A stretch of 35,551 nt of DNA from UBA6182 sp964479585 (GTDB lineage Bacteria > Bacillota_I > Bacilli_A > Erysipelotrichales > Erysipelotrichaceae): positions 1 to 35,551 of the forward strand of contig CAYZMP010000012.1 in NCBI GenBank assembly GCA_964479585.1, read 5' to 3'. The position numbers and the translations under genes are program-made. The notes below the pieces were generated by a model that worked only from the letters and a program-made list of their open reading frames with translations, was not told the origin of the DNA and did not search any database. Shown piece after piece: positions 32,417-35,551 of this stretch. Numbering within the stretch: the stretch's first letter is position 1; each line of letters starts with the position of its first letter.

Positions 32417-33627
32417 AGTAATTCCTTTGGTAAGAACATTTTATTGTCTTCCTTTTCCTTTCCTAACGTAATTGCTTTTACAAGTGTAGATGCTTGTGAT
32501 AGCTCTTGTAATTGTTGATTAGCATCCACTATCCATATCATCGATTTTTCTTTTAGTGCATAAGGATAATACGGTGTTTGTGTTGCTAAACCAACAACAA
32601 AATAATAATCAATGTCATATCCAGCATCTATTACTTTATTTCTTGTTTCTTCAATTTGCTTTTTATTAAGTACATCGATAAAACCAAATAGACGACGGTT
32701 TAATATGCGTTGAGCAAAATCAGACAAGATTAAATCATGATGGTTACTCATTTTCTTAAGTGCATGCATAAACGTGGCTTCATCCATCATTAAGAAATCG
32801 TTGTTTGATATCGGCATGTTGTTTAAAAATGGGTGAAACTCAACAAACTCATTTTCTAATTGATGTTTATTGAAAAGAACTTTCAAACGCTTAAACAATC
32901 CCATTAACAACACTTCGACACTTCGAGAAATAGGATGATAATACACTTGCCAATACATGTGGTAGCGAGCAATGATGTAATCTTCAATTGTATGTACACC
33001 GCTATGTTTAACAACTAACTTTTGATCAACGATACGCATCGTTCTTAACATTCTTTCTAAATCGAAGTTACCATAACTTGTACCACTAAAATAAGCATCT
33101 CGTAATAAGTAATCCATGCGATCCGCATCTAATTGACTAGAAATCACTTGCGATAGTAAAGTATTCTTATGTGTATGGTTTAATATACGAATAATATGTT
33201 GAGGCAGTTCACTATGTGCAGCTGCTAATATTTCATGCAAGGTTGAATTCGAACGTATAAGTGATATTGTAAATTGCTCATGATCGATTGATGATAGCGC
33301 CTCAAATGAATGAGAAAAAGGACCATGACCGATATCATGTAATAAAGCGGCACATAACAAGCTTACTTGATCAAACTCATTAATGTTTTCTTCTAATATA
33401 ACCTCTTTAATAATTCGACGTGTGATTTCATACACTCCAAGTGAATGTGAAAAACGGCTATGTTCTGCACTATGATAAACAAACATAGCTGGTCCTAGTT
33501 GATGAATTCGACGTAATCGTTGAAATTCAGGACTATTGATACAATCCCAAATTACTTGCTTTTCTACGTGAATGTACTCATGAATTGGATCACGCATCAC
33601 TTTTACTTCTTGCATGTTTTTAAACAT
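32413..33627 (-). CDS. HD-domain phosphohydrolase, YwfO-like
   Basis: A 404-aa protein with a complete HD superfamily site: H56 and H61 (AEHSRFSHS), H97-D98 (LLHDIGHGPFSH) and the downstream acidic SQLDADRMDYLLRD block near 164-177. The N-terminal RDPIHEYIHV and QRLRRIHQLGPA patterns are typical of the deoxyguanosinetriphosphatase-like YwfO group. Such enzymes may hydrolyse nucleotides, but the substrate is unknown. It has AGAGG 5 nt before the ATG, follows gltX by 9 nt and overlaps the aminopeptidase gene by 4 nt. Confidence 0.9.
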   Translation of the reverse strand: MFKNMQEVKVMRDPIHEYIHVEKQVIWDCINSPEFQRLRRIHQLGPAMFVYHSAEHSRFSHSLGVYEITRRIIKEVILEENINEFDQVSLLCAALLHDIGHGPFSHSFEALSSIDHEQFTISLIRSNSTLHEILAAAHSELPQHIIRILNHTHKNTLLSQVISSQLDADRMDYLLRDAYFSGTSYGNFDLERMLRTMRIVDQKLVVKHSGVHTIEDYIIARYHMYWQVYYHPISRSVEVLLMGLFKRLKVLFNKHQLENEFVEFHPFLNNMPISNNDFLMMDEATFMHALKKMSNHHDLILSDFAQRILNRRLFGFIDVLNKKQIEETRNKVIDAGYDIDYYFVVGLATQTPYYPYALKEKSMIWIVDANQQLQELSQASTLVKAITLGKEKEDNKMFLPKELL

Positions 33628-33636
33628 AACAACCTC

Positions 33637-35070
33637 TTAAAGAGCTGAAAGTCTCTCTTTTACTTTTTCATATCCTAACAACAACAATGTATTTACTAAA
33701 TCAGGCCCATGTGATTGACCGGTTGCGGCTACACGAATTCCCATAAATAATGGTTTACCTTTAATTCCTGTTTCGTTTTTTACATCGTTAATGGTTGCTT
33801 TAATTGTCTCATATGCCCAAAGCGATGGCATGTTCTTTACAAATGAATGTGCCACAGTTTTTGTTGAATCACTGTTGTATACCTCGTTTGCCTCTTCATT
33901 TTCAATATCAAATCCTGTAAAAAACATTTTTGCTAACTCAACAATTTCTTTTCCATACGATAATTGCTCTTGATACAACAACAATAGTTGCTCAATCCAT
34001 GCTTCTTCTAAGTTTGTACAATCATAGGCTGCACATAAAAATGGACGAACTAATTCTTTTAGTTGTTCTAAGGTTAAACTTTTGACGTACCGATTGTTTA
34101 TCCATGTTAGTTTTGAAACATCGAACATTGAAGGTGACTTAGATAGTCTTTTTTCATCAAACTGTTCAATTAATGCTTCTTTAGTGAATATTTCTTGTTC
34201 TCCTACAGGAGACCAACCTAAAAGAGCCATGAAGTTAAACATCGCTTCTGGTAAATAACCAAGTTCTTTGTATTGTGACATGTATTGCATGATTGATTGA
34301 TCACGCTTTGATAGTTTTTTTCTTTGTTCATTTACGATTAATGTCATATGACCAAAGGTTGGCGCTTCCCAATTGAACATCCGATAAAGCATAAGTTGTT
34401 TTGGTGTGTTACTTAAGTGTTCTTCCCCACGAAATACATGAGAAATGTTCATTAAGTGATCATCAATGACTACCGCAAAATTGTATGTTGGAATTTTATT
34501 TGCTTTAATTAAAACCCAATCTCCAATGTCTTTTGATTCAAAGGTTACTTTTCCACGAATAAGATCATCAAATTCATATGTTTGGTTTTCTGGCACACGA
34601 ATACGAATAGCATAAGGTAAATCAGATGCTTCTTTTGCTTGTTTTTCTGTTTCTGACATGTGCAAACACTTACGATTGTATGTTGTTGCTGCGACACCTG
34701 CATCTTTTTGTTTTTGATAGTCTGCTTCTAACTCTTCTTCTGTGCAGTAACATTTATAAGCTAACCCTTTGTCTAATAGTTGTTGTACATACTTATCATA
34801 AATATCTAAACGTTCCATTTGACGATAAGGACCTACATCTTTTGGGTTATCAGGAGACTCGTCTGGTTCAATACCTAACCACTTTAAGTATTCCATTTGT
34901 GATTGTTCTCCACCATCCACATTTCTAGCAATGTCTGTGTCTTCTACTCGAAGCACAAAATCACCTTCATAATGTTTTGCAAATAAATAGTTAAACAAGG
35001 CTGTTCTTGCATTACCAATGTGTAAATGCCCTGTTGGCGATGGGGCATAACGTACGCGTACTTTTTTCAT
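33637..35070 (-). CDS. gltX: Glutamyl-tRNA synthetase
   Basis: Charges tRNA-Glu. From the ATG at 35070 it is 477 aa. The HIGH motif is HIGN (17-20, in SPTGHLHIGNART) and the KMSKS loop is KLSKRDQS near 255. A likely zinc site, C107-x-C109 with C135-x-H137, matches the one described in E. coli GluRS. The frame is open 48 nt further to a TTG that lacks a ribosome site. AAAGGA lies 7 nt before the chosen ATG, and an adjacent ATG at 35073 is also possible. It has its own promoter and heads a three-gene unit. In lineages lacking GlnRS this enzyme also charges tRNA-Gln. Confidence 0.96.
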   Translation of the reverse strand: MKKVRVRYAPSPTGHLHIGNARTALFNYLFAKHYEGDFVLRVEDTDIARNVDGGEQSQMEYLKWLGIEPDESPDNPKDVGPYRQMERLDIYDKYVQQLLDKGLAYKCYCTEEELEADYQKQKDAGVAATTYNRKCLHMSETEKQAKEASDLPYAIRIRVPENQTYEFDDLIRGKVTFESKDIGDWVLIKANKIPTYNFAVVIDDHLMNISHVFRGEEHLSNTPKQLMLYRMFNWEAPTFGHMTLIVNEQRKKLSKRDQSIMQYMSQYKELGYLPEAMFNFMALLGWSPVGEQEIFTKEALIEQFDEKRLSKSPSMFDVSKLTWINNRYVKSLTLEQLKELVRPFLCAAYDCTNLEEAWIEQLLLLYQEQLSYGKEIVELAKMFFTGFDIENEEANEVYNSDSTKTVAHSFVKNMPSLWAYETIKATINDVKNETGIKGKPLFMGIRVAATGQSHGPDLVNTLLLLGYEKVKERLSAL

Positions 35071-35135
35071 CATCTTTTCCTTTACTTTGTTGTATGTTTT
35101 TTTTAATTTCAGTTTCAATATATCCTAGCTTTCTT

Positions 35136-35162
35136 ATTATACACCATTTTATGAATTGGTTA
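35136..35162 (-). promoter_or_regulatory. Promoter of gltX
   Basis: On the minus strand, a perfect TATAAT (35136-35141) has a -35-like TTAACC 16 nt upstream (4 of 6). Transcription would start near 35129, giving a leader of about 55 nt with no T-box structure. Confidence 0.55.
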
Positions 35163-35182
35163 AAAAAAAGGGCAATGCCCTT
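35162..35182 (-). terminator. Terminator of darA
   Basis: On the minus strand a 6-bp stem AAGGGC/GCCCTT (plus-strand arms 35168-35173 and 35177-35182) with a 3-nt loop runs into eight T's at 35162-35169. It overlaps the darA stop codon. Confidence 0.7.
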
Positions 35183-35504
35183 AGACTTTTATAAACTGTT
35201 CAACATCAATCACAAAGATTGTTGCACCACCAACTTGTACTTCAACTGGAAATGCAGCATACCTCCCTATGTCGTATGAAGCTGTGGAAGGCACAATCTC
35301 AGTTCGACGCTTGCTTTCGTTTCCAATTATCTCAATGACATGTTCTACTTTATCATCTTCTGTTCCTACAATCATGGTTGTATTACCTGATCGTAAAAAT
35401 CCTCCGGTCGTTGCTAAACGAGTTACAGAATAATTTTCTTTTGTTAATGCTGCAGAAACACTTGAACTATCATCGTTAGAAACAATGGCCATCACTAATT
35501 TCAT
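35181..35504 (-). CDS. darA: Cyclic-di-AMP receptor DarA/PstA (PII-like)
   Basis: Small cytoplasmic PII-like trimeric protein that binds cyclic-di-AMP. The 107-aa length fits. The hallmark ATTGGFLRSGNTT loop (31-43) contributes to the nucleotide pocket. The C-terminal strand PVEVQVGGATIFVIDVEQF is family-typical (DUF970). The ATG has GGAGG 7 nt upstream. The presence of this receptor implies a c-di-AMP system, as expected in Bacilli. Its output partner is unknown even in model species. A TATGAT at 35530-35535 could be its -10, with the -35 beyond the window edge. Confidence 0.93.
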   Translation of the reverse strand: MKLVMAIVSNDDSSSVSAALTKENYSVTRLATTGGFLRSGNTTMIVGTEDDKVEHVIEIIGNESKRRTEIVPSTASYDIGRYAAFPVEVQVGGATIFVIDVEQFIKV

Positions 35505-35551
35505 AATCCTTCCTCCTCTTTTTTATTTTATCATATTTTAATAATAAACGC

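Noticed and set aside
34626..34928. Plus-strand 100-codon frame within gltX, and other long plus-strand frames such as 9287-9679, 17997-18308 and 7809-8162
   Set aside because: All lie antisense inside well-conserved genes. They lack ribosome sites and show low-complexity or Ser/Leu-rich products typical of shadow frames.
35071..35135. T-box riboswitch before gltX, argS or lysS
   Set aside because: The leaders are too short (about 15-55 nt) or the gene is internal to an operon. No T-box sequence or specifier hairpin is visible.
1..35551. UGA read as tryptophan (mollicute code)
   Set aside because: Several genes end in TGA at the expected length (atpH, hpt, dusB, the HD gene, atpI), and tryptophans are encoded by TGG.
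1..35551. CRISPR arrays, insertion sequences, tRNA or rRNA genes, defence islands
   Set aside because: No regularly spaced repeats, transposase frames, terminal inverted repeats or tRNA cloverleafs were recognised. Apart from a few small genes the region is conserved housekeeping.

Overview
This is a 35.5 kb stretch of a low-GC Bacillota chromosome. It carries a cell-wall and housekeeping gene block read almost entirely on the minus strand. TGA is used as a stop (atpH, hpt, dusB, atpI), so the standard bacterial code applies and this is not a UGA=Trp mollicute. RNA polymerase delta (rpoE), the c-di-AMP receptor DarA, Hsp33, TilS, MurA and an MreB/Mbl protein point to the class Bacilli in the broad sense. 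The compact genome, fused genes and very low GC suggest a lineage near Erysipelotrichales, Haloplasmatales or Acholeplasmatales, but I cannot place it further. As I remember it, the B. subtilis order argS-rpoE-pyrG-fbaA-murZ-rpmE-tdk-prfA-prmC-ywlC-rpiB-glyA-upp-atp is kept. The spo0F, tal, rho and ywlE genes usually interspersed there are absent.

Transcription runs from high to low coordinates. The apparent units are: (A) darA alone, 35504-35181; (B) gltX, an HD-domain phosphohydrolase and an M24 aminopeptidase, 35070-31181; (C) a DUF1934 gene, argS and rpoE, 31070-28681, from a near-perfect TTGACA/TATAAT promoter; (D) pyrG and fbaA, 28508-26003, behind a leader that looks like the CTP-sensing pyrG attenuator; (E) murA and an unknown 149-aa protein, 25694-23934; (F) rpmE, then after a terminator tdk, a MATE transporter, prfA and prmC, 22869-18705; (G) a tsaC-rpiB fusion, glyA, upp and the whole F1Fo ATP synthase (atpZ, I, B, E, F, H, A, G, D, C) plus a DUF1146 membrane protein, 18619-8774; (H) mreB from its own promoter; (I) an orphan PemK/MazF-like gene, tilS, hpt and ftsH, then after a terminator hslO, dusB and lysS, 7653-79.

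Only two genes are on the plus strand. One is a two-domain VOC (glyoxalase/catechol-dioxygenase-like) protein at 23070-23912. The other is a 46-residue single-span membrane microprotein at 25811-25951. Both sit between minus-strand units and end at hairpins that can terminate transcription in either direction.

The contents cover translation (LysS, ArgS, GltX, PrfA, PrmC, L31, TilS, DusB, TsaC), nucleotide supply and salvage (PyrG, Upp, Hpt, Tdk), energy (ATP synthase, FbaA, RpiB), cell shape and wall (MreB, MurA) and proteostasis (FtsH, Hsp33). I found no CRISPR array, insertion sequence, prophage, rRNA or tRNA. The most informative points are the TsaC-RpiB fusion, the pyrG leader, the sodium-type residues in the ATP synthase c subunit, the antitoxin-less PemK-like gene with its ribosome-binding site inside a palindrome, and the two small unknown genes.
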